DNA of 64,000 bases, taken from positions 14,571,230 through 14,635,229 of the forward strand of contig NC_092803.1 in assembly GCF_040954645.1 (NCBI RefSeq), read 5' to 3'. The translations under genes and the position numbers were made by a program. Below are positions 44,351 to 55,635 of the stretch, one piece after another (the stretch's first letter is position 1; each line of letters starts with the position of its first letter). The notes below the pieces were generated by a model that had not been told where the DNA came from, ran no database searches, and saw nothing but the letters and a program-made list of their open reading frames with translations. This DNA is from Diabrotica undecimpunctata (taxonomy: Eukaryota > Arthropoda > Insecta > Coleoptera > Chrysomelidae).

Positions 44351-45500
44351 AAGTAAAATATCTCTTTTATGCATCTTTCTTTTTCTGACTATGATATGTC
44401 GTGTGCAAACATTAAAATTTGTACCATTATTATTATTAATTAAACTCCGCCTGAAATTATTTTGTGGATTGATTGAGTGGCTTACAAATTACAAAGTACC
44501 TCAGCTGATCCTAAGCCCCAAGAAGAGGAAGATTGAGCAGCAGATCGACGAACGGTTCTTGTAAAAAAACCAATGTCAAAATATTAAGTAACAATCTCCA
44601 ATCAGGAACAAAATCTAAAGACGAACGATGCAAGGAAAACGGATAATAAATATAGGTATATAGAACGTACAGATGATATCCAAAAGAAGAAGAAGAAAAC
44701 AGAAAAACCCAGAAAAAGGAACAGGGGATAAGAAAACCTTAACAACTAAATGATGAAATGATTAAGACAGAACTATAGTGGTAGCCATAGTGGCACCACA
44801 CATCCCAAATTTAAAATTTCAAGACGTAACAGTGCTTAAGACCATATATAAGTGGGTGTATCGTAATTCATCAATGTTATTATAGTTCATCAGAGTTTTT
44901 CATAATTAATAGCAGTGGATGTTAGTTTATTTACAGCCTATCCCAGTTAATTACAATTTTTAACAGCTTATTACAGTTTACCACAATCAATGTATTTGTC
45001 GTTTATTACGATTATGACAAGTTGATAAAATTTATCACACCGACAGTCTATAGAAGCAGTTTTATTAAGACGTAATAAGAAATCTTTGCAAAAGGATGAT
45101 TTTAGTTTACGATAAAAACTCAACATACAAAACACAAAGCAGGTACAATGGCGCTACCGCAAAATTTCTATGGCTGAAACATCCCATTTGCACACTTTTT
45201 GATCTTTCCGATAGAAAATTCTAGCGATGCAAAATTTACAACTCAATTTCATCAAATGCGGCTTTCTCATTTGTGCGTAGGATTGTGCGATGATAAAATA
45301 TTTTCCTCCGGCTAGAGCCTCAAAGAAAATTGCTATACATTGCGGATTATTTGGGTATTTCGGTAGGGTTCACGGATTACTATGGATAGCATTATAGTAG
45401 GGCGGCTTGTTTACATTATTTAGGAATCAATTCACCAAATTAAACAGTTTAAATAATTGAATATTATTGGTTATGACGTATTGAATACAACTGTTTTTAC
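44351..45500. other. No gene recognised
   Basis: AT-rich. Bases 44870-45010 contain loosely repeated TTACAGTTTA-like words but no regular period. Confidence 0.3.
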
Positions 45501-45511
45501 ATTATTGTACT
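45501..45511. repeat. 11-bp target duplication, left copy
   Basis: ATTATTGTACT, repeated at 49289-49299. Confidence 0.8.
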
Positions 45512-45981
45512 TAATTACTATTTAACTGGGAATAAGCCACAATTAAAGGTTAAAGTACGTTTATTGACGTTTCAATTTCCACTTCGGAAATCGTTCTCAA
45601 AATACAAACATTAGTAAATTAAACAAATTTTGTTTTTGTTACTTAGTAAAAAATTCTTCCTTCTTCTTTACCTAGTAAAAAAAATATTGTTGAGTTGCGT
45701 TCCTGGGACGACTTTACTTATAAGATAGTTCATTCGATTACATGAAATCAACTTTAACTTGAGAATATCCGTCAGAAAAGATCATAACATGTAATTCGTC
45801 TTTAAAAAGACAAATACATGCCATGATGACAGTAAAATTCTCCTGTTAGTGATTCCATAGTAAATTATGAGGGAAAAACCAGGAAAAAACCTCATAATAC
45901 TATCCCGACATGGTAAGTATTTGATCTTGCATTTAGTTTACCTTCAATAAATACCAAATTCCGATTTTATATGTTTGTTAT

Positions 45982-47436
45982 TTAAAAAATATAAATGATG
46001 TATTCTTCATATGTTACTGACTTACCAATACTGGTATTTTCTTTTTTAATAACTTCCTCTTTCAATATGGGTAACCAGATCCTACTACATTCTGCCGAGG
46101 AATTCGCGACACAATTGGTCTCATTTAGCATAATTAGAGCCGCTTCTTTGATTTTTCTCTTTTTACCATCCGTTTCTTTTAGGACTATATTTGAATCATT
46201 CCATTGAACCCTATGTTCATTATCCCATGCATGTTTACATATTTGAGATCTATCAAATTCTCTATTTTTAATATAGGATTGATGTTCACTTATTCTAAGA
46301 TTTAATGGCCTTGATGTTTCACCTAAATAAAACTGATCGCATTCACAAGGTATTTTATAAATGCAATTCTTTGTCCTTTCTTGTTCATTGTTAGGTTTGG
46401 TTTTGGACAAAATAGATCTCAACGTGTTTGTTGTTTTGAATGTTGTTAAAATGTTGAATTTATTTCCTATCCTTTTAAGCTTTTCCGATAATCCTTTTAT
46501 ATATGGTATTGTTATTTTCCTCGTATTATCCCTTGTATATGCTGTAGGATCTCGTTCTAAGTTGTTTTGTTCTATTCGATCGATTGTTGAAAATTCCCTA
46601 TTTATAAACGATAAAGGATAATCATTTTTTAATAAAACAGATGTTAACAAATGTTTCTCCTCCAAGAACGAATTTTCGTTAGAACAAGTAATTTTGGCTC
46701 TATCGTATAAGGATTTAATGATTCCCTTTTTAATATTAATATTGTGATTTGATTTGAAATTTAAATATCTGTTGGTGTGTGTTGGTTTTCTATACACCTG
46801 AGTTTCGTATCCAGTATCGTTCTTAGAGATTAAAACATCCAGAAAAGGTAATGTGTTATTATATTCCTTTTTCATGGTAAATGTTATTGTCTCTTCTTTA
46901 TCGTTTATATCATTTAGGAATGTGTCCAACAACTCTGATCCATGAGGCCATATTGAGAATACATCATCTACATATCTCCACCATACTGAGGGTTTTAAAT
47001 TTTGTTTAGAAATAATATTTGTTTCAAAATCTTCCATAAATATATCGGCTAATAATGGAGATAAACTAGAGCCCATTGCTAGTCCAAAACTTTGTTTATA
47101 GAATTCATTATTTAGTTGAAAATATGTATTATCAGTACATACTGTTATTAACTCCATTATAGCTGATATATTTAGTCTTGTTCTAGTTGCCAATGTATCA
47201 TCACTCTCTAATTTTGTCTTGACTATATTTAAAGTCTTATCTAATGGCACATTCGTAAATAAACTATTTATGTCAAAACTTACTAAAGTATTATTTGAAT
47301 TAAATTCAATATTTGATAATTTATTTAAAAAATGTTGTGTATTTTTTATAAATGTGTCATTTTTATTTGCAATTGGTTTTAAAATATTTAATAAAAATTT
47401 TGATAGTTCACTACAAGGAGAATTCATGGTACTTTT
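45982..47436 (-). CDS. PLE reverse transcriptase with GIY-YIG endonuclease, intact
   Basis: The genuine element sequence starts near 47436 (STMNSPCSELSKFLLN). The open frame extends to 47478 only by reading into the inverted copy. Motifs in order: FDINSLFTNVPLDKTLNI, FYKQSFGLAMGSSLSPLLAD, WWRYVDDVFSIWPHG (catalytic YVDD), LPFLDVLISKND, VYRKPTHTNRYLNF, then the GIY-YIG endonuclease CIYKIPCECDQFYLGETSRP, LNLRISEHQSYIKNREFDRS, ending LPILKEEV and a stop at 45982. No stop or frameshift is present. Full PLE proteins are longer, so the N-terminal part is missing and the copy is probably non-autonomous as it stands. Confidence 0.9.
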   Translation of the reverse strand, partial: KSTMNSPCSELSKFLLNILKPIANKNDTFIKNTQHFLNKLSNIEFNSNNTLVSFDINSLFTNVPLDKTLNIVKTKLESDDTLATRTRLNISAIMELITVCTDNTYFQLNNEFYKQSFGLAMGSSLSPLLADIFMEDFETNIISKQNLKPSVWWRYVDDVFSIWPHGSELLDTFLNDINDKEETITFTMKKEYNNTLPFLDVLISKNDTGYETQVYRKPTHTNRYLNFKSNHNINIKKGIIKSLYDRAKITCSNENSFLEEKHLLTSVLLKNDYPLSFINREFSTIDRIEQNNLERDPTAYTRDNTRKITIPYIKGLSEKLKRIGNKFNILTTFKTTNTLRSILSKTKPNNEQERTKNCIYKIPCECDQFYLGETSRPLNLRISEHQSYIKNREFDRSQICKHAWDNEHRVQWNDSNIVLKETDGKKRKIKEAALIMLNETNCVANSSAECSRIWLPILKEEVIKKENTSIGKSVTYEEYIIYIF

Positions 47437-48682
47437 ATTTACGAATGTGCCATTAGATAAGACTTTAAATATAGTCAAGACAAAATTAGAGAGTGATGAT
47501 ACATTGGCAACTAGAACAAGACTAAATATATCAGCTATAATGGAGTTAATAACAGTATGTACTGATAATACATATTTTCAACTAAATAATGAATTCTATA
47601 AACAAAGTTTTGGACTAGCAATGGGCTCTAGTTTATCTCCATTATTAGCCGATATATTTATGGAAGATTTTGAAACAAATATTATTTCTAAACAAAATTT
47701 AAAACCCTCAGTATGGTGGAGATATGTAGATGATGTATTCTCAATATGGCCTCATGGATCAGAGTTGTTGGACACATTCCTAAATGATATAAACGATAAA
47801 GAAGAGACAATAACATTTACCATGAAAAAGGAATATAATAACACATTACCTTTTCTGGATGTTTTAATCTCTAAGAACGATACTGGATACGAAACTCAGG
47901 TGTATAGAAAACCAACACACACCAACAGATATTTAAATTTCAAATCAAATCACAATATTAATATTAAAAAGGGAATCATTAAATCCTTATACGATAGAGC
48001 CAAAATTACTTGTTCTAACGAAAATTCGTTCTTGGAGGAGAAACATTTGTTAACATCTGTTTTATTAAAAAATGATTATCCTTTATCGTTTATAAATAGG
48101 GAATTTTCAACAATCGATCGAATAGAACAAAACAACTAAGAACGAGATCCTACAGCATATACAAGGGATAATACGAGGAAAATAACAATACCATATATAA
48201 AAGGATTATCGGAAAAGCTTAAAAGGATAGGAAATAAATTCAACATTTTAACAACATTCAAAACAACAAACACGTTGAGATCTATTTTGTCCAAAACCAA
48301 ACCTAACAATGAACAAGAAAGGACAAAGAATTGCATTTATAAAATACCTTGTGAATGCGATCAGTTTTATTTAGGTGAAACATCAAGGCCATTAAATCTT
48401 AGAATAAGTGAACATCAATCCTATATTAAAAATAGAGAATTTGATAGATCTCAAATATGTAAACATGCATGGGATAATGAACATAGGGTTCAATGGAATG
48501 ATTCAAATATAGTCCTAAAACAAACGGATGGTAAAAAGAGAAAAATCAAAGAAGCGGCTCTAATTATGCTAAATGAGACCAATTGTGTCGCGAATTCCTC
48601 GGCAGAATGTAGTAGGATCTGGTTACCCATATTGAAAGAGGAAGTTATTAAAAAGAAAATACCAGTATTGGTAAGTCAGTAA
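47437..48682 (+). pseudogene. PLE reverse transcriptase, inverted partner copy
   Basis: It begins FTNVPLDKTLNIVKTK, about 175 bp further inside the gene than its partner. It carries the same WWRYVDDVFSIWPHG and CIYKIPCECDQFYLGETSRP motifs. Two differences break it: a TTA-to-TAA change at about 48137-48139 (after RIEQNN) and loss of one A in an A run near 48655. The latter replaces the ending with KKKIPVLVSQ. Apparent start codons left of 47437 belong to the opposite copy. Confidence 0.85.
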
Positions 48683-49288
48683 CATATGGAGAATACATCA
48701 TTTATATTTTTTAAATAACAAACATATAAAATCGGAATTTGGTATTTATTGAAGGTAAACTAAATGCAAGATCAAATACTTACCATGTCGGGATAGTATT
48801 ATGAGGTTTTTTTCCTGGTTTTTCCCTCATAATTTACTATGGAATCACTAACAGGAGAATTTTACTGTCATCATGGCATGTATTTGTCTTTTTAAAGACG
48901 AATTACATGTTATGATCTTTTCTGACGGATATTCTCAAGTTAAAGTTGATTTCATGTAATCGAATGAACTATCTTATAAGTAAAGTCGTCCCAGGAACGC
49001 AACTCAACAATATTGGCAATATCATTTTAAAGTCGTCTACTTTAAAATGTATAATGTATGTCTGAATTGTCAATATAGATGAGTCAGATAAAATTAAATT
49101 ATTAGAAGAATTTTTCACTAAGTAACAAAAACAAAATTTGTTTAATTTACTAATGTTTGTATTTTGAGAACGATTTCCGAAGTGGAAATTGAAACGTCAA
49201 TAAACGTATTTTAACCTTTAATTGTGGCTTATTCCCAGTTAAATAGTAATTAATTTAAAATGCCACAAGAAAATAGCTTCAGAACAAT

Positions 49289-49299
49289 ATTATTGTACT
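49289..49299. repeat. 11-bp target duplication, right copy
   Basis: ATTATTGTACT, identical to 45501-45511. Confidence 0.8.
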
Positions 49300-49484
49300 G
49301 TAAAGATTGTCACCTTTTTATAAATATTGGTACATTAATTGCTGTATATATAATAAAAGATTTCCGAAATACCAAATATATTTCATTTGTTGAATGAGCA
49401 TTAGCATCTGTTTTAAAATAATTACAAGCTGGCGAGTTTTAACGGTATAACAAGCAAATTAAAATAATGCTTATATTATTCTAT

Positions 49485-49860
49485 TTATAGATATACGAGT
49501 CTTACTTTGCAATTTTCTCGTAATTCTTTATTTTCTCCTTTAATATACTCTCTTTCTGCATCCGTACACCGCTCGATGTGAATCTTCCACTGTATAAAGC
49601 AATCCGTGAGGTCACCGTCCGACAGGTTGCTGAGTAGTTGTGCCAATTTTTGTTGTATGTCATCTAACGACTAGTGAAAGGTTCCTTTCAACCTGGATTG
49701 AATTTTTGGGAAGAAGTAAAAGTCTCAAGGTGCTAAATCTGGCGAATAGAGGGTGTTCCATGACTGTCTGAATTTTGGCCAAATAGTTCGATAATACAGG
49801 AGTTTCCTTTACACATTTCGGACCTATTTTAGAGTTTTTTTTTCTAGGAGTCTTCAACAA
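49485..49860 (-). pseudogene. mariner-type transposase, C-terminal part
   Basis: Minus strand, in shifting frames: VMEHPLYSPDLAP, then DFYFFPKIQSRLKGTFH (third catalytic motif region of mariner), SLDDIQQKLAQLLSNLSDGD, CFIQWKIHIERCTDAERGYI and a stop at 49485. The TGA inside SPDLAP-DF and a frameshift near 49720 show decay. No TIRs were found nearby. Confidence 0.75.
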
Positions 49861-49869
49861 ACCACAAAA

Positions 49870-51300
49870 TAGTAATATTAATTAACTGTTTAAACTTGTG
49901 GTAACCATTACATGTGAGCTATAATTCACTTAAGTAACGTTAACGTTAAGTAAGTAATATTATTTAGTATTATTTTTGAAGATATCAAAAAATTTTTGAA
50001 AAAATAGTATCTAGAGAAATTTGTTTAAGACACATTTATACAATTTATCACACAAGTATTGTATCAAATGTGGCAAAGCTGGTAATATTTATTTGTGACC
50101 ATACCGTCACAGGGAAAATATGTGATAAATAATGGGTTTTTTTGTTTTTTTCTATTTAGTCGTGGTTTTAAGTTAAAAGAAGCACTAACTATGTTATATG
50201 ATGACGAAGATATAGAAAATAATCGTTTTGGGAAAATGGTAGAAAATGGGTTAATTTATAAAAATTATTTTAAGGGTTATTTTAATTATGGTGTTTTAAT
50301 TTTGGTATTAAATAATTCTGCTTATAATTTTGATTGTAAGACATAAAAATTCTTAATTAATTTTGCTGGTTTACTTATGAAACTAATTTATTTTGTTTAC
50401 TTTACTGCAATTTCAAATGAAAATAAAAAAATATGTATGTAGTAAAACAGTTACTTAAATTCTAATTCTTCTAATTTATACGAAACATATCCCACAAAAA
50501 AAATTGTTCTCTAATTGTTCCACTATTGGTCATATCCACAAATCAGGGGAGGAATTAAACAAGCAACTAAATATCTTTTTTTGACATAGGATAGAACAAT
50601 TTTTCCAATATGGTAGTTTCTTCTGACTGGAGAGTTAATTTTTAACACGCAGAATAAAAATTTGACCTTAGAATTTTACTCTGGAGGTAAAATTTAACGT
50701 TCCACTGGTGAAGAAAGAAAACATTAAAGACAAAGTACCCTAATCTAAATGATGTGACGTAAACGACACAAAGAAGACAGAAAGGACTTTTGTACAAATG
50801 TTCAGCAAGCGACCCGACTATAAAAAAGAAAGCGGCCGAATCGATTTTCATTGCGGTATCAATCTAAACTTTTTTCGAACATTTCATGGGATTTACTCTG
50901 ATTTGGTTTCCATTTAATGGTATTTTAAATTTGGATCAAGTTACGCATTTTCCGCAAAATTCTTTAACATGGCAACTTTTGGGAACATGTCTCAACTTTT
51001 TAAATTTTGCAACTCAAAACTTTATTGCGGCTAAAAATTAATTTTATCCAATTTTCTTTCTCGGTCAAATAATCTTAATGCGGTAACCAAATAAAATCAA
51101 ATAATCAATACAAAAAAGGAACTAAACTTTAAGTAAACTTTTACTTCCAAAATTGTTTCTATTCTTGCTTATCCGTTTTGATGTATCTTTACTTAATCGT
51201 CTAAATTCTTATGTCTTTTTGTTCAATTTTGTTTATTTTTTAATAAAATATTTTTTATGTTGACTTATCCAGATTTAGCCATACGGCTCACACTCCCTCT
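49870..51300. other. No gene recognised
   Basis: AT-rich DNA. A frame at 50155-50346 reads RGFKLKEALTMLYDDEDIEN and may be a scrap of a transposase N-terminus, but I cannot assign it. Confidence 0.3.
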
Positions 51301-51310
51301 AAGGGTAAAA

Positions 51311-52375
51311 TCACTCATCCCAGATAAATACGGTATCAAAAGGATTGAGCTCTGGTAAGACTCTTTCCATGTTATCGAGCCCTAGGTGACTTGGTATGCT
51401 GGAGTATCTCCCAAAAATTTTCGTGACGTTGAGAGTAGTACAGCTTTCTGTATGGTCTTGTAGAGATGTTTATTCAGACCTAGCTTTTTTATATTTTCTA
51501 GGAGGTTCTTCGGAATTATTCCAGTAGTAGAGAGAATAATAGGTATTGTCTGGGTACTTTCTATTCTCCACTGTCTTCGTATTTGAATTTCCAGATCTCT
51601 GTTCTTGGCGATTTTTTCGTTCTGTTTAACAAGAAGATTATTGTTGTTGGGTATCGCCGCATCAATTAATGTTGTTTGTCTCTTAAGTTTATTAGCTAGT
51701 ATAAGATCTGGTCAATTATATGCCACTGTTTGGTCTGTGAGCACTGTGCGGTCCCAGTATTGCTTATAGCTGTTTTTCTTAAGTATACGCTCAGAAACGT
51801 ATTGATATTATGGGAGAAGGTTTGTTTGAAGAAGTCCCAGTTTGATGGCTCTCGGTGAAGGATCTCTTGATGAAGGATCTTTCCTACTGAGTAAGATGGC
51901 CCCCGGTAAGATGTTGGATGGTTTCCTGAGCTTGACATCTATATCGGCATTTGTCATTTTGGACCTAAGGGTCTTTAACGATATATTTTAGGTAATTTTT
52001 GGTTGGTATAACCTGATCCTGAATACCCAGTAATGAACCTTCTGTTTCAGTGAACATCTTTCCTGATGTCAGCCAATAGTTTGACGCTATATTGTCGATA
52101 TGGTCTTGACTGACCTCATTGGGATGTCGCCAGTGCAGAGTTTTACCCATCCAGGTGCGCATTTTTTCATCCTTAGTAAGACGGTTTCGCGCATTTCTGG
52201 TTGCCTCAGTTTGATCGGTGGATCAGAGTAGATGTCTCAGCCTGCACCTGAAAATAAGTTCTTAAATTAGTTATTTGTTTTTCTAGTTGCTTACTTATAT
52301 CCATAAGTCCTCGTTCTCCTAAATATCGTGGTAATGTCTTTCTTTCTACTGCACTTCGAGGATTCATCGATTCAT
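51311..52375 (-). pseudogene. LINE with restriction-like endonuclease, C-terminal half
   Basis: Minus strand from 52370: NPRSAVERKTLPRYLGERGL, MGKTLHWRHPNEVSQDHID, NYWLTSGKMFTETEGSLLGI, QDQVIPTKNYLKYIV, CRYRCQAQETIQHLTGGH (a zinc motif with the last Cys lost), then PDLILANKLKRQTTLIDAAI, NEKIAKNRDLEIQIRRQW, IIPKNLLENIKKLGL and a stop at 51311. The PD-x12-D spacing in PDLI...LIDAAI is the active site of the PD-(D/E)XK endonuclease found in R2-type LINEs. Several stops and frameshifts are present. Confidence 0.7.
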
Positions 52376-52509
52376 ATAAGATTCATATCGATTCATCTAA
52401 GCAAAAACCTTTTATGGACTAGCTTCTTATACTCATAAAGAATAAATAAGGATAAAGAAAAGAGTCCAGTAAATAGTTTAAAGCTAGTAACGTTCGCTAT
52501 AATTGACAT

Positions 52510-52715
52510 AGAATTGTAGAAAGCGGAGAAGCGACAAGTGCTGATAAAGAGGCTGCGTCATGCTATCCACAGAAATTAAAATCCATACAAGATGAATGTG
52601 GCTACACCAAACAAACCATATTTAATGTAGATGGAACTGGCCGTTTTGGAATAAGAGGCTAAAGACAACTTTCATCGCACTTGAGGAGAAAACCTTTCCA
52701 AGTTTTAAGGCTATA
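52510..52715 (+). pseudogene. Tigger/pogo-type transposase fragment
   Basis: Plus strand: SADKEAASCYPQKLKSIQDE, CGYTKQTIFNVDGTGRFWN, then FIALEEKTFPSF. IFNVDxTGxFWK is the first catalytic Asp motif of Tigger/Jerky-type proteins. Glu is replaced by Gly in this copy. Only about 65 codons remain. Confidence 0.65.
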
Positions 52716-52842
52716 CCCATCCACATAATGATTCCTATAAATTTTTCCATCTCTTCGGTGTTTGTATCGACCCACCGATGAATTTTAGCTTTTATTTTTA
52801 GTGCTTCTTCTTGTTACTGTAAAGCATAACGATTGGTTTCAT

Positions 52843-53342
52843 TTACAAAAAATTAACTACCTCATCCGAAATGAAAAGTTTATAGAAATAATACAGCGAC
52901 TTATCATAGTTGTCATACAATGACATTGCAAAACCAGAATTAGCAGTAAATGTAAAATTTCGTAAATGTTCACCAGTCACAGGACCCCACCTAAAATTTC
53001 TGGTTTCATCACATACATTTTCAGTAAACATTGAATGTTTTCTGGTGTTATCGAAACTATCAGATGCAGGTGCATATTTGGTAATCACATTCTCGATAGT
53101 TTCATTCAACGTATTACGTGAACGAGAAGTTGAAGGAACAGTAAAAGTGGTCGACGCTGTAGAAGTAGAAGGTGTATTATTACTGGCCTCATTAATTTCA
53201 ATTTCAACGTCAGAATCTTCCAAGGATAATTCATATTCGCTACTGGGTTCATAATCGGAACAACTCGCCGAAAAATTTTATTCTTCTGAAAGAAACTCAT
53301 TCCACATATCATGAAGACGCTTCTGTTCTTTTTCATAAGAAA
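52843..53342 (-). pseudogene. piggyBac-like transposase, N-terminal part
   Basis: Minus strand: KEQKRLHDMWNEFLSEE, stop, then EPSSEYELSLEDSDVEIEI (acidic N-terminus), STSTASTTFTVPSTS, FRWGPVTGEHLRNFTFTANS, YDNYDKSLYYFYKLFISDEV. This is the disordered acidic leader and the start of the dimerisation domain of piggyBac-like proteins. The catalytic part is missing. It is a different family from the 11-kb copy. Confidence 0.65.
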
Positions 53343-53344
53343 TC

Positions 53345-53837
53345 GTCAATACTTTCACACTTCACAACTAAAAGTTGACTGAAAACAACTAATGAAACGC
53401 ATTCCCAAGGCCAAACAGCTATTCGGCACGTAGTAGCGGTGTTGTAACACCCTCGAATAGTCTGAAATCATTGGTGGATACAGCTTGTCCACCATGGCGC
53501 AAAATAAATATTTATTAGTTTTGGCCATAGTGGATACCCGTTATCCATCAACAAAACAGATTAATATTATCAAGGAAACGTATTTCTCCCAACAAAGGTT
53601 GCTTATACATGTTCATAGACGTTATGAAAAACAATATTTACGAAAAAAAAATGTTACACTTGGGGACTGATTTTTTTATACATGGTGGCACTCTATGTAT
53701 TACAATTTATCACACTTTCATTGATCGCTCGATGTGGAATTTTCATTGTTAGAGCCCAATGTTTAAAACTTATGACATAAAATTTCGATTTTCAGTTGAA
53801 ATATGCCTAAGAAACGCTGAATTTAAACTTTCATATT
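53345..53837. other. No gene recognised
   Basis: A 61-codon frame at 53485-53670 has no motif I can place. Confidence 0.3.
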
Positions 53838-54000
53838 ACAAACGGTCTCACGTCACGGGAAATATTTCCATGAAGACGGTATTCGGTGGAATTTGTAGCT
53901 GAAGTTGTGAAGTTTTAACAAATATACTTATGCAATAAAAAAAAAACGAGTTTTAAATATTTAAGATCATTTGAAATGTGAAAATTTAAATTAAATTAAT
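53838..54000. repeat. Dispersed repeat, partner of 43.98 kb
   Basis: ACAAACGGTCTCACGTCACG, then GTAGCTGAAGTTGTG, aligns with 43979-44130 in the same orientation with many substitutions. It is an old copy. Confidence 0.5.
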
Positions 54001-54813
54001 TTAAAAAATTGATTTTACGCGCTGACTGACATTCGAAATCGCCGGTCGCTTCAAGTATTATTTCTGAGATAACGGTTCTACGGAAAAGTACTTAAAAACT
54101 TTTTTATTTAAAATTACCTAAGCTATATTTTTTGTATAAAACCTTTTTTCCTAGGGTATACAGATTCCTGTAAAATTAATATTTTAAGTTTCCCCCAGCC
54201 TACGTGGGGGTTTTAGGAGGAAGTCCGTGGATAGGATTGGCAAATTTTGTTGAATCTTTTTGGGCTCCCAAAATTGTCATTTTTAGCAGAATGCAGCTTA
54301 TTTGTATGATTTTTAGAGGGTTTGTTACATTTTCGTTTTTGGTGGAGTATTTACTCTATAAATATTTTTGATCTCGACAAAAAAGTTACGACACATATAG
54401 TTTCAGAAACGACGTTCTGGTAAGAAATTAAACCTAAATCGTTACTTCTGGAAAATAAAACAAAAATAAATAGAACTGCCAAGAAATTGTTCTCTTTTTG
54501 TACAGGTAAAACTCTACGGTAGCTATTAAGAGGAGTAAAATAATCGTAAAGGAGTTTTATGAGTGTTTATTAAAATATATTTTTATATTCTTTATAAAAT
54601 ATTTGTAATCCTTTTTCTTACTTAACTTGTGATTATAGTTGTTTTAAAACAAGGTGCGGTTTTATGCTTTTTCTTTACTACCGCAGAAGTTTAATAGCCC
54701 TGACCTAACCTCAAAATGCAATAATAAATTTATTATTCTTTCATCCACTTCGTGTCCATAAATCAACTCTTAAAATTAAGAAGTGTTATACTAATCACCA
54801 TAAAAATCGATCT
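54001..54813. other. No gene recognised
   Basis: AT-rich DNA upstream of the 303-bp tandem array, without an assignable feature. Confidence 0.3.
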
Positions 54814-55029
54814 TTGAAATTAGTCAAACAACTTTTCTGCGATAATAAACCTGCTATAAAAATATCTGACGAGCGACCTATAGAACTCTTGACTTTTTCG
54901 AACGATTTTCACGCGTGGCTGGCTTCAATTGGGAAGTTTTCCTTTAGAATGAAGCAGAATATACGAAGACTAGACGGCATCGAAGTAAAATGTGACGAAG
55001 ATCAAATAAAATTGCAATTGTGTATTTAA
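54814..55029 (+). CDS. Possible host exon, first unit of a tandem triplication
   Basis: The frame reads LVKQLFCDNKPAIKISDERP, IELLTFSNDFHAWLASIGKF, SFRMKQNIRRLDGIEVKCDE and DQIKLQLCI before the stop at 55027-55029. The part from FHAWLAS onward is repeated twice more, each time behind a good 3' splice site. GC content and codon use stand out from the flanks. I do not recognise the protein. It may be the last exon of a host gene or of an unknown mobile element. Confidence 0.4.
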   Translation: MKLVKQLFCDNKPAIKISDERPIELLTFSNDFHAWLASIGKFSFRMKQNIRRLDGIEVKCDEDQIKLQLCI

Positions 55030-55182
55030 CGTCAATCGTAGAGAAACTGTTTTCTTACTAGAGCTGAATGGAACGGTTCTTTTTATTAATTCGATTCCAA
55101 GGTAGTGAATTAAGGAAATATATAACAAATCACTGTAGGCTTTTATATTGTTATATATAATTTGTTGATATTTTCCTTGCAG

Positions 55183-55332
55183 TTATCCAAGGAAATTTTT
55201 TCGAACAATTTTCACGCGTGGCTGGCTTCAATTGGGAAGTTTTCCTTTAGAATGAAGCAGAATATACGAAGACTAGACGGCATCGAAGTAAAATGTGACG
55301 AAGATCAAATAAAATTGCAATTGTGTATTTAA
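55183..55332 (+). CDS. Second tandem copy of the possible terminal exon
   Basis: The acceptor TTTTCCTTGCAG ends at 55182. The exon reads LSKEIFSNNFHAWLASIGKF, then the same sequence as copy 1, to the stop at 55330-55332. No start codon is present, as expected of an internal or terminal exon. Confidence 0.35.
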   Translation, partial: LSKEIFSNNFHAWLASIGKFSFRMKQNIRRLDGIEVKCDEDQIKLQLCI

Positions 55333-55485
55333 CGTCAATCGTAGAGAAACTGTTTTCTTACTAGAGCTGAATGGAACGGTTCTTTTTATTAATTCGATTC
55401 CAAGGTAGTGAATTAAGGAAATATATAACAAATCACTGTAGGCTTTTATATTGTTATATATAATTTGTTGATATTTTCCTTGCAG

Positions 55486-55635
55486 TTATCCAAGGAAATT
55501 TTTTCGAACAATTTTCACGACTGGCTGGCTTCAATTGGGAAGTTTTCCTTTAGAATGAAGCAGAATATACGAAGACTAGACGGCATCGAAGTAAAATGTG
55601 ACGAAGACCAAATAAAATTGCAATTGTGTATTTAA
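55486..55635 (+). CDS. Third tandem copy of the possible terminal exon
   Basis: The acceptor TTTTCCTTGCAG ends at 55485. The frame is open to the stop at 55633-55635. One visible replacement (His to Asp in FHAWLA, giving FHDWLA) leaves the rest unchanged. The open frame in all three copies suggests recent origin or selection. Confidence 0.35.
   Translation, partial: LSKEIFSNNFHDWLASIGKFSFRMKQNIRRLDGIEVKCDEDQIKLQLCI

Larger units (their letters stand above)
45512..49288. mobile_element. Young inverted pair of PLE copies
   Basis: A minus-oriented copy (47436 to 45512) and a plus-oriented copy (47437 to 49288) meet head to head. The arms (45512-47261 and 47437-49288) are nearly identical over about 1.75 kb, interrupted only by a short insertion at 49016-49115. 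The 11-bp duplication ATTATTGTACT flanks the whole unit, so both copies arrived as one insertion. Each outer end has the TTGAGAAC / ATTTCC-GGAAAT hairpin / GAAACGTC motif. The layout, one copy plus a shorter inverted one, is known from Penelope elements. The high arm identity and the intact frame point to recent activity. Confidence 0.9.

Noticed and set aside
46361..46621. Plus-strand hydrophobic frame in the PLE region, mirrored at 48136-48336 on the minus strand
   Set aside because: It is the antisense of the PLE protein in both arms of the palindrome.
47219..47436. Start region of the plus-strand PLE frame (MTIFKVLSNGTFVNK...)
   Set aside because: It is antisense sequence of the opposite copy. 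The genuine plus copy begins at FTNVPL near 47437.
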